64,000 bases of DNA from Streptomyces seoulensis (GTDB lineage Bacteria > Actinomycetota > Actinomycetes > Streptomycetales > Streptomycetaceae). Below the pieces are notes generated by a model. That model did not search any database. It was not told the origin of the DNA and was given only the letters and a program-made list of their open reading frames with translations. Shown piece after piece: positions 15,051 through 29,065 of this stretch. Positions within the stretch are counted from its first letter, which is position 1, and each line of letters opens with the position of its first letter. Location: NCBI GenBank assembly GCA_013364255.1, contig CP054936.1:3440853-3504852 (forward strand), read 5' to 3'. A program made the translations under genes and the position numbers.

Positions 15051-16322
15051 ATGCATGGGGCACGGATGAGGAACGCGCTGGTGGCGGGCGGGCGAGGACT
15101 GGCGCTCGCGCTGATGGGCTGGACGGGGTCGCTCGCGCTCGGCGTGCTGGCCGTGCTGTCGATCGCCTTCGTCCCGCTGGGCGTCGGCCTGCTGACCACC
15201 CCCTCGGTCCTGTTCCTGGTGCGCGCCCACGCCGAGCGGCGCAGGCGGCTGGCCGCGCGCTGGTCGGACGTGCGCATCCCGGCCGCCCGCTACCGTCCGC
15301 TGCCGCCGGCCGCGGGCGGCGGACCGCTCGCCGGGCCGCGGCTGACCTGGCTGCTGCTGGGCGACCCCGCGACCTGGCGGGACCTGCGCTGGCTGTTCGT
15401 GGACGAGGTGGCGGGCGCGGCCGTCGCCGTCCTCGCGCCCGGCATGCTCGCCGAGGGCGTGTTCGGCATCCTGGTCGCCGTCGGACTGTGGCGGCCGCTG
15501 GTGGCCGCGGACGGCACGTACTGGTACCAGTTCGTGCCGGTCACCGGGCAGGTCTCCGCCCTGGCCGCGGGCGTCGTCGGCTGCGGCTGGCTGGCCGCCG
15601 CGCTGCGCTGGAACCCGGCGCTGGTGCGCGCGCACTTCCGGCTCACCCGCGGCCAGCTCGCCCCGTCGGACGCGGACGCGCTGAACCGCCGGGTGGAGGA
15701 GCTGACCGAGACACGGCGCGACGCCGTCGACACCTCGGCCGCCGAGCTGCGGCGCATCGAACGCGATCTGCACGACGGGGCGCAGGCCCGGCTGGTGGCC
15801 ATGGGCATGGACCTGGGCACCATCGAGGCGCTCCTCGACAAGGACCCGGAGCAGGCCCGCCGGCTCGTCGCACAGGCCCGCCAGAACTCGGTGGCGGCCC
15901 TCGGCGAGCTGCGCGACCTGGTGCGCGGCATCCACCCGCCGGTCCTCGCCGAACGCGGACTGGGCGACGCCGTACGGGCGTTGGCGCTGCGGCTGCCGCT
16001 CGCCACGGAGGTGAGCGTGAACCTGCCCGGCCGCGCCGAAGCGCCGGTGGAGTCGGCGGCGTACTTCGCCGTCAGCGAGGTGCTCACCAACGCCGTCAAG
16101 CACTCCGGCGCGGACCGGATCTGGGTCGACCTGCACCACGCCGACGGCATGCTGCGCGTCGCCGTCACCGACAACGGCGCGGGCGGCGCCGTGATCACGC
16201 CGGGCTCCGGGCTGGCCGGGGTCGAGCGGCGGCTCGGTACATTCGACGGCATCCTGGCCGTCAGCAGTCCCGCGGGCGGTCCCACCATGGCGACCCTGGA
16301 GATTCCGTGCGCGTTGTCCTAG
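15051..16322 (+). CDS. NarL-type sensor histidine kinase
   Basis: The 423-residue protein starts at an ATG preceded by GGGAGGGG; a second ATG lies five codons later. Several N-terminal transmembrane helices (about 12-58 and 115-185) form a membrane sensor of the Streptomyces type. The HisKA_3 dimerisation domain holds the phospho-acceptor H241 in RRIERDLHDGAQARL. The ATPase domain follows with EVLTNAVKHS (N-box), TDNGAGGA and GSGLAGVERRLG. The stop overlaps the response-regulator start by 16 bases, so the two form a translationally coupled two-component pair. The signal is unknown. Confidence 0.93.
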   Translation: MHGARMRNALVAGGRGLALALMGWTGSLALGVLAVLSIAFVPLGVGLLTTPSVLFLVRAHAERRRRLAARWSDVRIPAARYRPLPPAAGGGPLAGPRLTWLLLGDPATWRDLRWLFVDEVAGAAVAVLAPGMLAEGVFGILVAVGLWRPLVAADGTYWYQFVPVTGQVSALAAGVVGCGWLAAALRWNPALVRAHFRLTRGQLAPSDADALNRRVEELTETRRDAVDTSAAELRRIERDLHDGAQARLVAMGMDLGTIEALLDKDPEQARRLVAQARQNSVAALGELRDLVRGIHPPVLAERGLGDAVRALALRLPLATEVSVNLPGRAEAPVESAAYFAVSEVLTNAVKHSGADRIWVDLHHADGMLRVAVTDNGAGGAVITPGSGLAGVERRLGTFDGILAVSSPAGGPTMATLEIPCALS

Positions 16323-16960
16323 CCGAAGATCTCTTCCTGCTGCGCGACGGGCTGGTCCGGCTGCTGGAGGCCCACGGCTTCGAGATCGTGGCGGCCGTCG
16401 AGTCCGGGCCCGAACTGGACCGTGCGCTCGCCGAGTTGAATCCTGGCGTGGCGGTGGTCGACGTACGGCTGCCGCCCACCCACACCGACGAGGGGCTCCA
16501 GTGCGCGCTGCGCGCCCGCCGGGAGCGGCCGGGCCTGCCGGTGCTGGTCCTCTCCCAGCACGTGGAGCAGCTGTACGCGCGGGAGTTGCTGGCGGACGGC
16601 AGCGGCGCGGTGGGCTACCTGCTCAAGGACCGGGTGTTCGACGCGGCCCAGTTCGTGGACGCGGTACGCCGGGTCGCGGCCGGCGGCACCGCCATGGACC
16701 CGCAGGTCATCCAGCAGTTGCTGGCCCGGCGCGCGGACCGGGACCGGCCGCTGTCGCGGCTCACCCCGCGCGAACTGGAGGTGCTGGAGCTGATGGCGCA
16801 GGGCCGTTCCAACACCGCGATCGCCGCTCAACTCGTCGTCACGGAGCGGGCGATCGCGAAACACACCTCCAACATCTTCGCCAAGCTGGGACTTGAGGTC
16901 TCGGACGACGACAACCGGCGTGTGCTGGCCGTCCTGGCGCATCTCGACCGGGACGGCTGA
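16307..16960 (+). CDS. NarL/LuxR-family response regulator
   Basis: The 217-residue protein begins at GTG 16307 (VRVVLAEDLFLLRDGL), inside the end of the kinase gene. The receiver domain has acidic residues ED at 7-8, the phospho-acceptor D52 in VVDVRLPP, and the conserved Lys in YLLKDRV. The LuxR-type HTH occupies about residues 150-215: LTPRELEVLELMAQGRSNTAIAAQL, ERAIAKHTSNIFAKL. It is the cognate partner of the upstream kinase and probably a transcription activator or repressor. Target promoters are not evident nearby. Confidence 0.94.
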   Translation: MRVVLAEDLFLLRDGLVRLLEAHGFEIVAAVESGPELDRALAELNPGVAVVDVRLPPTHTDEGLQCALRARRERPGLPVLVLSQHVEQLYARELLADGSGAVGYLLKDRVFDAAQFVDAVRRVAAGGTAMDPQVIQQLLARRADRDRPLSRLTPRELEVLELMAQGRSNTAIAAQLVVTERAIAKHTSNIFAKLGLEVSDDDNRRVLAVLAHLDRDG

Positions 16961-17080
16961 GCCCGCGGTCGATCCGTGTTCCGGTTGAACACCTCTGCGG
17001 CGGCGCCCGTATGGAAGGGGGCCGCTTCACTCCTGTCGGGCGCCTCGATGCTGCCCCGCCAAGGAAGTCAGAGGAGTTCC

Positions 17081-18652
17081 ATGGGACGCAACACACGAAA
17101 ACGCCGTACGTCGCCGGCCACCAAGGCCATCGCCGCAGCGGCGGCCCTAGCGCTCGGCGGGGGCGGGCTGATCTGGGCGAACTTCTACGCATCCGCCCAC
17201 GAGTCGCACAACGACGCGTGGGGGAACCGGACCAAGGCGGCCGGCGCGCAGGTGGCGACGATCTCCTGCCCGGACGTCGGCCAGAAGCTCACCGACGTGC
17301 CCGGCCGGGCCCGCACCGAGGTGGACGGCGAACTGGCCAGTCTGGACCGCCAGATCACCGATGCCTACCAGCGCCTGGCGACCACGCGGGACGCCCAGGC
17401 CCAGGACGCGAGCTTCGTCCAGAACGGCATCCTGGGCCCGCTCAAGGACCGGCGGAAGGTGATCTTCGACCGGATCCGGCTGGAGATCAACCGCGCCGGC
17501 GGCACCGCACCCGGCGACCTCGACGACCTGACGGCGTGCACCGGCTCCCCGGCCGCCGGCGACCGGACGAACGCCGGCGGCGGCCAGGGCGGCGACGGCC
17601 GACAGCAGGGCAACGGCGGTCAGCAGCAGGGCTCCGGCGGCCAGAACGACGGCGGCATGAACGGCGGCGGCCAGCAGGGCGGCCAAGGCGGCCAGGGCGG
17701 CGCCGGCGGCCAGCAGCAGAGCAACGGCGGCCAGGCCGGCAACGGCCCCTCCGCGGCCGACTTCGTCGACATCACCAAGGTCCAGCCCAACGTCCCGGCC
17801 AAGCCGCGCCGGACGCGCGACGCGTCCACCGGCGCCTTCACCACCCGCTGCGGGGTGAACGCCAACGCCAACCACAACACCGACAACGTGATCGTGGCCC
17901 CCGGCGTGACCAACGGCGCCCACCACCTGCACGACTACGTCGGCAACCAGAAGGTGAACGCGTTCTCCTCGAACGACACCTTCCTCCAGGGCGGCACGAG
18001 CTGCCAGAACAAGAACGACCTGTCGGCGTACTACTGGCCGGTGGTGCGGGTGCAGGACGGCACGCGGGACTTCGACCAGAACGCGGACGGCGGCGGCAAG
18101 GAGGGCAACGTCGGCCGGATCCTGGTCGCCAAGCAGGCGCAGATCAAGTACGTCGGCAGCGCGACGAGCAAGGTGGTGGCGATGCCGCAGTTCCTGCGCG
18201 TCATCACCGGCGACGCCAAGGCCTTCACCAACGGCACGGCCAACGCCAACGCGCACTGGAGCTGCACCGGCTTCGAGAACAAGGTGCAGCTGACCGACAA
18301 GTACCCGATCTGCCCGCGCGGCAGCGACGTGGTGCGCAGCTTCGCCTTCCAGAGCTGCTGGGACGGCCAGAACACCGACAGCGCCAACCACCGCACCCAC
18401 GTCGCCTTCGCGGACGCCTCGGGCCGCTGCCAGAACGGCTTCAAGGCGATCCCGCAGCTGACGATGCGGCTGGTCTACGGCGTGCCGCGGCCGGTGGTGC
18501 GAAACGGCCAGGTGAAGAACGCCTACGCCGTCGACGGCTTCCCCGAGCAGTTGCACAAGGCGATCACCGACCACGACGACTTCATCGCCGTGACCAGGGG
18601 CGGCCTGGCGAACAAGATCGCCGGCTGTCTCAACTCCGGGCGGATGTGCTAG
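17081..18652 (+). CDS. DUF1996 domain secreted protein with Gly/Gln-rich linker
   Basis: The 523-residue protein follows GAGGAG at a 4-5 base spacing. An N-terminal anchor or signal ([22 protein letters not shown]) leads into a helical segment bounded by Cys ([10 protein letters not shown] to DLTAC). A low-complexity Gly/Gln/Asn linker (about 180-250) follows. The DUF1996 domain spans about 260-515, with [58 protein letters not shown], and a C-terminal Cys (GRMC). DUF1996 proteins are extracellular and often fused to carbohydrate-binding modules in fungi and actinobacteria; their activity is unknown to me. It is monocistronic, ending at a strong terminator. Confidence 0.88.
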   Translation: MGRNTRKRRTSPATKAIAAAAALALGGGGLIWANFYASAHESHNDAWGNRTKAAGAQVATISCPDVGQKLTDVPGRARTEVDGELASLDRQITDAYQRLATTRDAQAQDASFVQNGILGPLKDRRKVIFDRIRLEINRAGGTAPGDLDDLTACTGSPAAGDRTNAGGGQGGDGRQQGNGGQQQGSGGQNDGGMNGGGQQGGQGGQGGAGGQQQSNGGQAGNGPSAADFVDITKVQPNVPAKPRRTRDASTGAFTTRCGVNANANHNTDNVIVAPGVTNGAHHLHDYVGNQKVNAFSSNDTFLQGGTSCQNKNDLSAYYWPVVRVQDGTRDFDQNADGGGKEGNVGRILVAKQAQIKYVGSATSKVVAMPQFLRVITGDAKAFTNGTANANAHWSCTGFENKVQLTDKYPICPRGSDVVRSFAFQSCWDGQNTDSANHRTHVAFADASGRCQNGFKAIPQLTMRLVYGVPRPVVRNGQVKNAYAVDGFPEQLHKAITDHDDFIAVTRGGLANKIAGCLNSGRMC

Positions 18653-18681
18653 CCGCGTCCGGCTGAGACGGAGACGGAACG

Positions 18682-18711
18682 GGCCGGTGGCGGGAGGACC
18701 CGCCACCGGCC
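18682..18711. terminator. Bidirectional hairpin terminator
   Basis: A perfect 13-bp stem (GGCCGGTGGCGGG in the left arm) with an AGGA loop lies between the convergent DUF1996 and lipoprotein genes. Confidence 0.85.
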
Positions 18712-18728
18712 TCGCGCGTGCGGTGCCG

Positions 18729-19142
18729 TCAGCCGGTGTGCGCGTGGTGGTCGGCGCCGGCCTCCACGTCGCCGCCGAGGGTGCCGCGCAGCGCGTGGAC
18801 CACGCCGTCGTCGCCCACCGCGACCCACTTGCGGCCCACCAGGTAGAAGCCGCCGTAGTCCTTGGCCTCGTCGATCCACTCGCGCTGGCCGCGGTCGGTG
18901 GAGAAGGTGGCGAGGACGAACTTCCCGCTCGCGCCCGCGCAGATGGCCTGGCGGATGGTGTCGGCGTCGGTCTGGATGTCGGGCGCGCACTTCACCTCGG
19001 CGGCCAGGCTCTCCAGGCTGCCGGTCGCCGTCGGCGGCGTCTTCGCCGCCGCGGCGCCGCCGGAGCCGCAGCCCGCCAGCGCCAGCAGCGCCGCCGCACC
19101 GGCCACCGCCGGCATCGGCCGTGTCACCCTCATCCGGCTCAT
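18729..19142 (-). CDS. Small lipoprotein of unknown function
   Basis: The product has 137 residues. GGAGGAACCAG immediately upstream selects the ATG at 19142 over earlier in-frame starts. The signal peptide ends in the lipobox LALAGC, so it is membrane-anchored by lipidation. The mature part has two Cys (VKCAPDIQ and QAICAGASGKF) and continues FVLATFSTDRGQREWIDEAKDYGGFYLVGRKWV, a compact alpha/beta pattern. The C-terminus is His-rich (ADHHAHTG). I do not recognise the family. The Cys pair suggests one structural disulfide. Confidence 0.75.
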   Translation of the reverse strand: MSRMRVTRPMPAVAGAAALLALAGCGSGGAAAAKTPPTATGSLESLAAEVKCAPDIQTDADTIRQAICAGASGKFVLATFSTDRGQREWIDEAKDYGGFYLVGRKWVAVGDDGVVHALRGTLGGDVEAGADHHAHTG

Positions 19143-19252
19143 CTGGTTCCTCCGCTCAACGCATGACGTCAGTCGTCGCCCTCCATACGGACGCACCGGG
19201 CGCGGCGCTCAAACCATGGGCTTCACCGGCACACTTGTGCGAAGGTGGGCCG

Positions 19253-19753
19253 GTGAACCAGGACTGGGAAGACCGCGTGGCCGCCGCCTGGGCCCGCATC
19301 GACGAGTACTCCGAGGACAGCGCCGCCGAGTTCCGGGCGGTGATCGACGCGCTCGCCGCCGAGTTGCCGCCCGGCAGCCCCGTGGCCCTGTTCGAACAGG
19401 GCTGCGCCTGGGACTCCACCGGCCACTCGGACCGTGCCGTGCCGCTCTACCGCGCCGCGCTGGACGCCGGGCTGGACGGCTACCGGGGCCGCCGGGCGAA
19501 GATCCAGCTCTCCAGCTCGCTGCGCAACACCGGCCGGCCGGCCGAGGGCGTCAAGCTGCTCACCCCCGAACTGCTGGCCCCATCCGACGAGTTGGACGAC
19601 GCGGTCCGCGCCTTCCTGGCCCTGTGCCTGGCCGACCTCGGCCGCGAACGCGAGGCCCTGTCCCTCACCCTCGGCGCCCTCGCCCCCCATCTGCCCCGCT
19701 ACCAGCGCTCCACCGCGAACTACGCCCGCCTCCTGGTGGAGCCGGAAGGCTGA
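19253..19753 (+). CDS. Tetratricopeptide-repeat protein
   Basis: The 166-residue cytoplasmic protein starts at GTG 19253 behind GAAGGTGGGCCG. It is almost wholly helical. TPR-like pairs are visible: FEQGCAWDSTGHSDRAVPLYRAAL, KIQLSSSLRNTGRPAEGVKLL, RAFLALCLADLGREREALSL. Such domains mediate protein-protein contacts. No partner is obvious; the next gene 51 bases downstream on the same strand is a sigma-like membrane protein, so the two could be co-transcribed. No enzyme motif is present. Confidence 0.82.
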   Translation: MNQDWEDRVAAAWARIDEYSEDSAAEFRAVIDALAAELPPGSPVALFEQGCAWDSTGHSDRAVPLYRAALDAGLDGYRGRRAKIQLSSSLRNTGRPAEGVKLLTPELLAPSDELDDAVRAFLALCLADLGREREALSLTLGALAPHLPRYQRSTANYARLLVEPEG

Positions 19754-19803
19754 CGGGGCCGCTCGCGCGGTGACCAACCGCCGATTCGCTCGTTCTGCTG
19801 AAC

Positions 19804-21720
19804 GTGCAGTCACAGGATGTCGCCCCGCGCCCCCCGTCCGCCTCCGCGCCGGTGCTCGACGTCGGGCAGGCCGAGGCCGCGCTCGTCGAGCACTACCCGC
19901 GGCTCGTCCGGCTCGCCTACCTGCTGCTGCCGCCGGCCCTCGGCCGCGGCCGCCGGGTGCTCACCGCGCACTCCCTGGTCCAGCGCGCGCTGCCCAGGGG
20001 CCGCACCCCGGTGACCGTGCCGCCGGACGGCACGGCGGGCCCCGGCGCCGACCCGGCCTACGCCTTCCTCCGCCACCAGGTGCTCCGCGCGGCGCTGGCG
20101 GCCGACCCGCCCCGCCGCCGCGGCCGGCGCGCCCGGCGCGCCGGACTGCCGCCGCTGCTGCCCCAGGTGTGGGGCCTGAGGCTGTTCCCGCGCTCCGGCG
20201 GCGCCGACGAACTAGCCCTGGACCAGCAGCTCGCCGCGCTGACCGGCCCGGCCCGCGCCGCCTACGTCCTGCGCGGCCTCGAACGGCTCCCCGAGGACAC
20301 GGTGCGGCGCGTGCTGTCGGCGGCGGGCGTCGCCGACCCCGGGGCCGCGGTGCGCCAGGCCGAGCGCGTCCCGGACCGCGCCGCGCTGCTCGCCTCCCCC
20401 GAGTTCGACCCCTGCTCGCTCCAGGCCCGCCCCACCGACCTGCTGCGGCGCAGGCAGCGCGGCAAGGCGGTGCTCGCCGCCGCCGCGGCCGTCGCCGTGT
20501 GCGGCACGCTGGCCGCGCTGCCCGACGGCGGCTGGGGCCGGGACGGCGCCGCCGCCCCCGTCTACGCGCGCAACGCCTCCGCCGAGGCCGCCCTCGACCC
20601 GGCGAAGCTGACCCGCGTCCCCCCCACCGCCTGGCGCACCTCGGCGCGGCTGGACTTCGCCGCGTGGCCCGCGCGCGGCGACCGCACCGGCGACAGCGCC
20701 CTGCTGCGCCGCGCCCTCGCCGTCTGGGCCCGCCCCGGCGCCTCCGTCCGGCTCTCGGCCACCCCCGGCACCGCCACCGGCGGCCCCGCCGGACCCCCGC
20801 AGCTGCTGTACGCGGGTGACGTGGACGGCGCCCGTGTGGTGCTCCTGTACGACGGGCTGCGCCTGGCCCGCTACGCCGAGCCGAAGGGCTCCGCGTCCGC
20901 CGCCGCGCTGGACCTGGCCCGGGTGGACGGCGCGACGGGCGCGGAGGCGGCCGCGGCGGTGCTGAACCGCGCCGACGGCAACGTCCGCTATCTGACCGCC
21001 CCCTGGGTGAAGGCGGCCGCGCGGCAGGACCTGCGGACCGCGGACTCCGCGCCGTCGGCGCTCGCCGTGCGGGACGGCGTCACCGCCCCGCTGGCCGGTC
21101 CGGCCGTCCGCGCGGGCGCCTGCACCTCGTGGCACGCACTGCGCCTGACCGGCGACTTCGGCGCCTATGTCCTCGGCGACCTGGGCGAGTTGACGCCCGC
21201 CCGCCTCACCACCGGCCGCCCGGACGCGCCGCGCGACGCGTCCGGCGAGGCGGCGGGGCGCACCTGGGCGCCGTTCGCCTGCTCGCTGTCGGTGCTGCGG
21301 TCGCAGGGCGTGCGGTCGGTCAACGTCTGGCAGTACGCCGAGCAGGAGCTGCCCGAGGAGAGCGGCACGGCCGCGTGGGTGTGCACCCGCGCCGACACCT
21401 GGCGCGGCACCGGCGCCCAGGTGCTGGCCCAACTCCGCCTCCCCGGCGTGCGCTACGGGGCGGCGGTGGCCCGGTCCACCGACGTGACCGCGTGCGGCGC
21501 GCGCGAACCGCAGGTACTGGCCGGGGCGTTGTGGAAGTCGAGGTCCGACGCCTGGTACCTGCTGGCCGCGGGCGGCTCGCACACCGAGTCGATCACCGCC
21601 TCCCACGGCGTCGCCGCGACCGCCCGGGGCAATGTGCTCGCCGTACCGGCGAAGAAGGGCCTGCGGCCGGAGCTGACGGGGACGCTGGACGACGGCCGCA
21701 CCGTCGGCATGCTGCGCTAG
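19804..21720 (+). CDS. Membrane protein with degenerate sigma-factor-like N-terminus and large extracytoplasmic domain
   Basis: The 638-residue protein starts at GTG 19804. Residues about 20-200 resemble an ECF/SigE-type sigma factor in layout. EAALVEHYPRLVRLAYLLL mimics region 2.1, and ALTGPARAAYVLRGLERLPEDTVRRVLSAAGV mimics the sigma4 helices, but recognition-helix residues are weak. A basic segment (RRRQRGKAVL) precedes one transmembrane helix near 219-239. About 395 residues outside follow, with Cys residues that could form disulfides (GACTSWHALRL, FACSLSVL, WVCTRAD, VTACGARE). This could be a membrane-tethered regulator or a protein derived from a sigma factor. No family name is known to me. 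Confidence 0.7.
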   Translation: MQSQDVAPRPPSASAPVLDVGQAEAALVEHYPRLVRLAYLLLPPALGRGRRVLTAHSLVQRALPRGRTPVTVPPDGTAGPGADPAYAFLRHQVLRAALAADPPRRRGRRARRAGLPPLLPQVWGLRLFPRSGGADELALDQQLAALTGPARAAYVLRGLERLPEDTVRRVLSAAGVADPGAAVRQAERVPDRAALLASPEFDPCSLQARPTDLLRRRQRGKAVLAAAAAVAVCGTLAALPDGGWGRDGAAAPVYARNASAEAALDPAKLTRVPPTAWRTSARLDFAAWPARGDRTGDSALLRRALAVWARPGASVRLSATPGTATGGPAGPPQLLYAGDVDGARVVLLYDGLRLARYAEPKGSASAAALDLARVDGATGAEAAAAVLNRADGNVRYLTAPWVKAAARQDLRTADSAPSALAVRDGVTAPLAGPAVRAGACTSWHALRLTGDFGAYVLGDLGELTPARLTTGRPDAPRDASGEAAGRTWAPFACSLSVLRSQGVRSVNVWQYAEQELPEESGTAAWVCTRADTWRGTGAQVLAQLRLPGVRYGAAVARSTDVTACGAREPQVLAGALWKSRSDAWYLLAAGGSHTESITASHGVAATARGNVLAVPAKKGLRPELTGTLDDGRTVGMLR

Positions 21721-21731
21721 CCGCCCGCCGG

Positions 21732-21769
21732 CCAGGTCCCCGACCGGGCGGTCCAGGCGGGGGACCTGG
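21732..21769. promoter_or_regulatory. Inverted repeat before the TetR gene
   Basis: Perfect 10-bp arms (CCAGGTCCCC and GGGGACCTGG) are separated by 18 bases and end 16 bases before the TetR start codon. This could be an autoregulatory operator or the terminator of the gene upstream; no T-run follows. Confidence 0.45.
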
Positions 21770-21785
21770 TCGGTAGGGTGTCGGC

Positions 21786-22475
21786 ATGACTACCGGGGTC
21801 CGTCGCAGAATGGGAGTCGAGGAACGGCGGCAGCAGTTGATCGGCGTCGCCCTCGAACTGTTCAGCCGCCGCTCGCCCGACGATGTGTCCATCGACGAGA
21901 TAGCGTCGGCGGCCGGTATCTCGCGCCCGCTGGTCTACCACTACTTCCCCGGCAAACTCAGCCTGTACGAGGCCGCGTTGAAGCGTGCCGCGGAGGATCT
22001 GGCCGGCCGGTTCGTGGAACCCCGCGAAGGGCCGCTGGGGGCGCGGCTGCTGCGGGTGATGCGCCGCTTCTTCGACTTCGTGGACGAGCACGGCCCCGGT
22101 TTCTCGGCCCTGATGCGCGGCGGCCCGGCGGTCGGCTCGACCACCGCCAACGCGCTCGTCGACTCGGTACGGCAGGCCGCCTACGAGCAGATCCTCGCCC
22201 ATCTCCAGGTCGCCGAGCCGCCCGCGCGCCTTGAGCTGGTCGTCCGGTCGTGGATCTCGCTGGCGGAGTCGACGGCGCTGATCTGGCTGGACGGCCGGCG
22301 CATCCCGCGGGCCGATCTGGAGGTCCAGCTGGTGCACGACTTCGCGGCGCTGGCCGCCGTCGGCGCCTGTCACGACGCGGAACTGGCCGCGCTGCTGCGC
22401 GAGGTGCTCAAGGGCGAGCCCGGCCAGGGCCCGTTCGGCGACCTGGCCACCCGGCTCGTCGTCCTGGCGTCCTGA
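21786..22475 (+). CDS. TetR-family transcriptional regulator
   Basis: The 229-residue protein has an N-terminal TetR HTH (about residues 12-60): RRQQLIGVALELFSRR, VSIDEIASAAGISRPLVYHYF. An all-helical ligand-binding domain of the type common in actinobacteria follows, with RSWISLAESTALIWLDGRRI. It is convergent with the CHMI-family gene. The regulated gene is not clear. The inverted repeat just upstream suggests autoregulation. The spacing to the next plus-strand gene upstream (65 bases) allows but does not show co-transcription. Confidence 0.92.
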   Translation: MTTGVRRRMGVEERRQQLIGVALELFSRRSPDDVSIDEIASAAGISRPLVYHYFPGKLSLYEAALKRAAEDLAGRFVEPREGPLGARLLRVMRRFFDFVDEHGPGFSALMRGGPAVGSTTANALVDSVRQAAYEQILAHLQVAEPPARLELVVRSWISLAESTALIWLDGRRIPRADLEVQLVHDFAALAAVGACHDAELAALLREVLKGEPGQGPFGDLATRLVVLAS

Positions 22476-22499
22476 CGTCCTGAGACCGCCCGGCCCGCC

Positions 22500-22859
22500 T
22501 TACTCGCTGTCGAACTTCCGGTAGGACGCGTCGAGATCCTCGACCTCGGCCGACGCGTGCAGCGTCACGCCCTCGCGGGGCTTGAGGTGCCGGCGGAGCA
22601 GTTCGAGCGCGGCCTCGGCGAGGGTCGCCTTGGCCTCCTCGGTGCGTCCGGCCAGCAGCCCGACCCGCACGTGGACGATGGCGTGGCCGTCGCCGTCGGG
22701 TCCGACCACGGTGTCCTCGGCGGGACGGAACAGCGTCTTGCAGGCCGGCTGCCGGGCGCCGGCGATCTCCACGGTGGCCTCGTGCAGCGCCCGCGCGAAG
22801 CCGGGCCGGTCGAAGCCGTCCGCCAGCTCGGCCGAGTAGTCGACGGTGATCTGCGGCAT
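22500..22859 (-). CDS. 5-carboxymethyl-2-hydroxymuconate isomerase family protein
   Basis: The 119-residue protein is the length of HpaF/CHMI and other tautomerase-superfamily trimers. It begins MPQITVDYSAEL with the N-terminal Pro that acts as catalytic base once Met is removed. CKTLFRPAEDTVVG and HAIVHVRVGLLAGRTEEAK follow. The prototype isomerises a ring-cleavage product in homoprotocatechuate degradation. No other genes of that pathway are nearby, so the true substrate is uncertain. It is convergent with the TetR gene, without a visible terminator between them, and codirectional with pullulanase, which ends upstream at a terminator. Confidence 0.82.
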   Translation of the reverse strand: MPQITVDYSAELADGFDRPGFARALHEATVEIAGARQPACKTLFRPAEDTVVGPDGDGHAIVHVRVGLLAGRTEEAKATLAEAALELLRRHLKPREGVTLHASAEVEDLDASYRKFDSE

Positions 22860-22934
22860 GGGCGCTCCACTCCTCGGGGTGCCACGGCGTCGGGTTCCAC
22901 CGTGTCGGCCTCACCCTAGTTCGCGGCCGGGAAA

Positions 22935-22963
22935 GGGGGCGGACCGTCTCACGGCCCGCCCCC
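22935..22963 (-). terminator. Pullulanase terminator
   Basis: A 13-bp stem with one mismatch (GGGGGCGGACCGT with ACGGCCCGCCCCC) and a CTC loop lies 20 bases past the stop codon. Confidence 0.75.
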
Positions 22964-22982
22964 CGATGTGCCTCTCCCGCGC

Positions 22983-28466
<5,484 letters not shown>

Positions 28467-28579
28467 AGGCGAGAACTCCTTGCGACTACGGCTCGATCGG
28501 GTCCGTGCCCGCGCCGCAGCCGACGGGGCCTGCGGCTTCGCTGCCGGACGCCGGGCGCGACCGTATCGCCGCCGAAACA

Positions 28580-28611
28580 CTTGCGGCAAGAGCCTTGCAA
28601 ACCACGGCAAG
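28580..28611. promoter_or_regulatory. MalR-type operator repeats near pulA
   Basis: CTTGC-G-GCAAG (28580-28590) is a tight palindrome. A second pair, CTTGC at 28594-28598 and GCAAG at 28607-28611, follows. They lie about 115-145 bases upstream of the pullulanase start. Inverted CTTGCAG-like repeats are the known binding signature of Streptomyces MalR. Confidence 0.6.
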
Positions 28612-28935
28612 AATTTTCACGGACGACCACCGGAGGGTCCGCACGCCCACTCAAGTCCCCTCGCGCGCCCGGCGATCGGGCCCCGTCACGCCCACGGCCG
28701 CGGCGCCGCCCACCCGGCCGGAGCGCCCGCGCGCACCCCTTCGGCGCGCGAGAACGCCGCCGACCGGTTGCCTCCCCCGCGAAATCGGCTACCTTCCTTA
28801 CCGCGCGGTCGCCGCGCACCGCGCGCGGACGGCCCGTACCGCGCCCGCCGAACCGGGCGGACGTCCATCGGCGGGCAGGCCAGGACACCTGCCGGTAACG
28901 GAAACGTCACGTCTGCGGGATCTCGCGGAAATTTT

Positions 28936-28970
28936 CTTGCAACGTCTTTCGCAAGGGATTGCAGCCTTGC
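28936..28970. promoter_or_regulatory. MalR-type operator repeats before malE
   Basis: CTTGC (28936-28940), GCAAG (28951-28955) and CTTGC (28966-28970) alternate in orientation with 10-base gaps. They sit 95-130 bases before malE. The motif is the same as in front of pulA, so one LacI-family repressor probably controls both directions. The rest of the roughly 600-base gap holds no gene. Confidence 0.65.
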
Positions 28971-29065
28971 TACGTTCCTCCCGCGCCCGGCGGCCGTCGA
29001 TAGGGACAGACGGCACCCGCGGTCCTCCCAAGGGATGATCCGGGCACCCTCATCTAGGAGTTCAT

